A DNA stretch of 6,831 nt, from positions 1 through 6,831 of the forward strand of contig CAZMRK010000293.1 in NCBI GenBank assembly GCA_964568355.1, in the 5' to 3' direction. Each line of letters opens with the position of its first letter. Position 1 is the first letter of the stretch. Positions 5,861-6,831 of the stretch are shown one piece after another. Origin of the DNA: JAJPJX01 sp964568355 (GTDB lineage Bacteria > Acidobacteriota > Terriglobia > Bryobacterales > Bryobacteraceae). A model generated the notes under the pieces. It ran no database searches and had not been told where the DNA came from. It saw only the letters and a program-made list of their open reading frames with translations. A program made the position numbers and the translations under genes.

Positions 5861-6831
5861 ATGAGATTGGCTCGGATCGTGGCGTATCGGTTCCGTTCCC
5901 TTCTGCGGCGGTCGCGCGCCGAAGCGGAGTTGCAGCAGGAGATCGAGCTGCACATCGAGCAGCTTGCGAAAGAGCACAGGGCCGCGGGGATGAGCGAGCG
6001 CGAGGCTCGTTGGGCAGCCCGGAGAGAGTTTGGATCGCTGGAAGCCACCAAGGAACGGTGCCGCGATATGCGCCGAGTGAATCTCTTCGAAGATCTGGCC
6101 AGGGATCTGGCGTATGCGTTCCGGCTGTTACGAAAGTCGCCGGGGTTCACGCTGACCGCGGTATTGTCGCTGGCCCTGGGGATTGGGGCCAACACGGCGA
6201 TTTTCAGCCTCGTGGATGCCGTCCTGCTGCGCATGCTTCCGGTACGCGAGCCGCAGCAACTGGTCGAGGTGGGCCGAGTGGGCGGAGGGACGCTCAGTTA
6301 TCCCATATATGAGATCATTCGGGACCACAACCAGGTTTTCTCGGGTGTGCTGCTGACTTCGTCCGGCCGGTTCCGCGCCAGCGTGCGGCTCGGAGATCTG
6401 GATGCGGGAGATGCGTCCTTCGCACCGGTTTCGGGCGATTATTTCGCGGTCCTGGGCGTTCGACCCGTGATCGGGCGCGTTCTGACGGAAGAGGATCTTG
6501 CGGCTGCAAATACGATCGTGATCAGCTTCGGCCTCTGGCAGCAGGCATTCGCCGGCGATCCCGCTGTTTTGGGCAAACCCTTACGAGTGGGCGACCAAAC
6601 ATACACCATTGCCGGGGTGGCTCCCGCCGGCTTCCGCGGCCTGGCCGTGGGACAACCGGTGGATTTGTGGGTGCCCGTGACGGCAGTGAACCGGGACGGG
6701 CTCCGCAGCCCGCTCCGGAACCCGGTCGCAATGATATTCCGGGTTGTGGCAAGGCGCAGGCCGGGAGTATCGGAGGAGCAGGCGCGCGCCGATATGCAAG
6801 TGCTGGCGCGGCAGTGGAGCGCCGAATGGAA
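5861..6831 (+). CDS. ADOP-family ABC-transporter-like permease (MacB/FtsX type), 5' part
   Basis: Open from ATG 5861 to the window edge: 323 codons without a stop; full-length members are about 800-900 residues. The N-terminal cytoplasmic part is charged and helical (1-75, with EAELQQEIELHIEQLA and SEREARWAARREFG), as in ADOP proteins. It is followed by the family hallmark DLARDLAYAFRLLRKSPGFT (78-97) and the first membrane helix, LTAVLSLALGIGANTAIFSLVDAVLL (98-123). Residues 124-323 are the start of the MacB-like periplasmic domain: SGDYFAVLGVRPVIGR (191-206), GLWQQAF (224-230), the GKPLRVGDQTYTIAGVAP stretch (238-255). No ATPase gene lies in the window, consistent with the 'orphan' label. 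Such proteins are presumed membrane parts of efflux or lipoprotein-type machinery; the substrate is unknown. Transcribed with padR. Confidence 0.92.
   Translation, partial: MRLARIVAYRFRSLLRRSRAEAELQQEIELHIEQLAKEHRAAGMSEREARWAARREFGSLEATKERCRDMRRVNLFEDLARDLAYAFRLLRKSPGFTLTAVLSLALGIGANTAIFSLVDAVLLRMLPVREPQQLVEVGRVGGGTLSYPIYEIIRDHNQVFSGVLLTSSGRFRASVRLGDLDAGDASFAPVSGDYFAVLGVRPVIGRVLTEEDLAAANTIVISFGLWQQAFAGDPAVLGKPLRVGDQTYTIAGVAPAGFRGLAVGQPVDLWVPVTAVNRDGLRSPLRNPVAMIFRVVARRRPGVSEEQARADMQVLARQWSAEW

Noticed and set aside
5861..6831. Possibility that the permease is a MacB with its own ATPase domain
   Set aside because: The N-terminus is the charged ADOP helix region with no Walker A or signature motif, and no ATPase gene is visible upstream.

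Overview
The window is a GC-rich, gene-dense piece of a Gram-negative bacterial chromosome, most likely an acidobacterium of the Solibacter/Bryobacter type. The strongest taxonomic hint is the PadR-type regulator followed 12 bp later by a permease with the N-terminal signature of the 'acidobacterial duplicated orphan permease' (ADOP) family. Periplasm-directed amidohydrolases and a Tat-exported TIM-barrel sugar isomerase/epimerase fit the same group. The taxonomic call is inference from gene content, not from a marker gene.

Left part (1-1568, plus strand): the 3' end of an outer-membrane beta-barrel of the alginate-export family, then, after a 41 bp gap with a strong ribosome binding site, a Tat-targeted sugar phosphate isomerase/epimerase-like TIM-barrel protein. 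Together they look like a small envelope carbohydrate unit: a porin bringing in a sugar or uronate, and an enzyme acting on it outside the cytoplasm.

Middle part (1565-5409, minus strand): read in the direction of transcription, two tandem paralogous amidohydrolases (COG3964-like, both with signal peptides, overlapping by ATGA), a 100 bp gap holding a 7 bp dyad, a 71-residue protein resembling a histidine-kinase dimerisation domain without its phospho-acceptor histidine, and then tsaD, the housekeeping tRNA t6A synthesis gene, again with an ATGA overlap. tsaD meets the TIM-barrel gene tail to tail, the two stop codons overlapping inside a small hairpin.

Right part (5410-6831): a 109 bp divergent intergenic region with promoter candidates for both directions and a symmetrical array of four TCGA boxes before padR, then padR and the first 323 codons of the ADOP permease, which runs off the window.

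The points most worth a second look are the degenerate DHp-like mini-gene coupled to tsaD, the paired exported amidohydrolases that both carry Asp where a beta-strand-5 His ligand is expected, and the ordered TCGA array over the padR promoter. I see no RNA genes, CRISPR arrays, insertion sequences or att sites.
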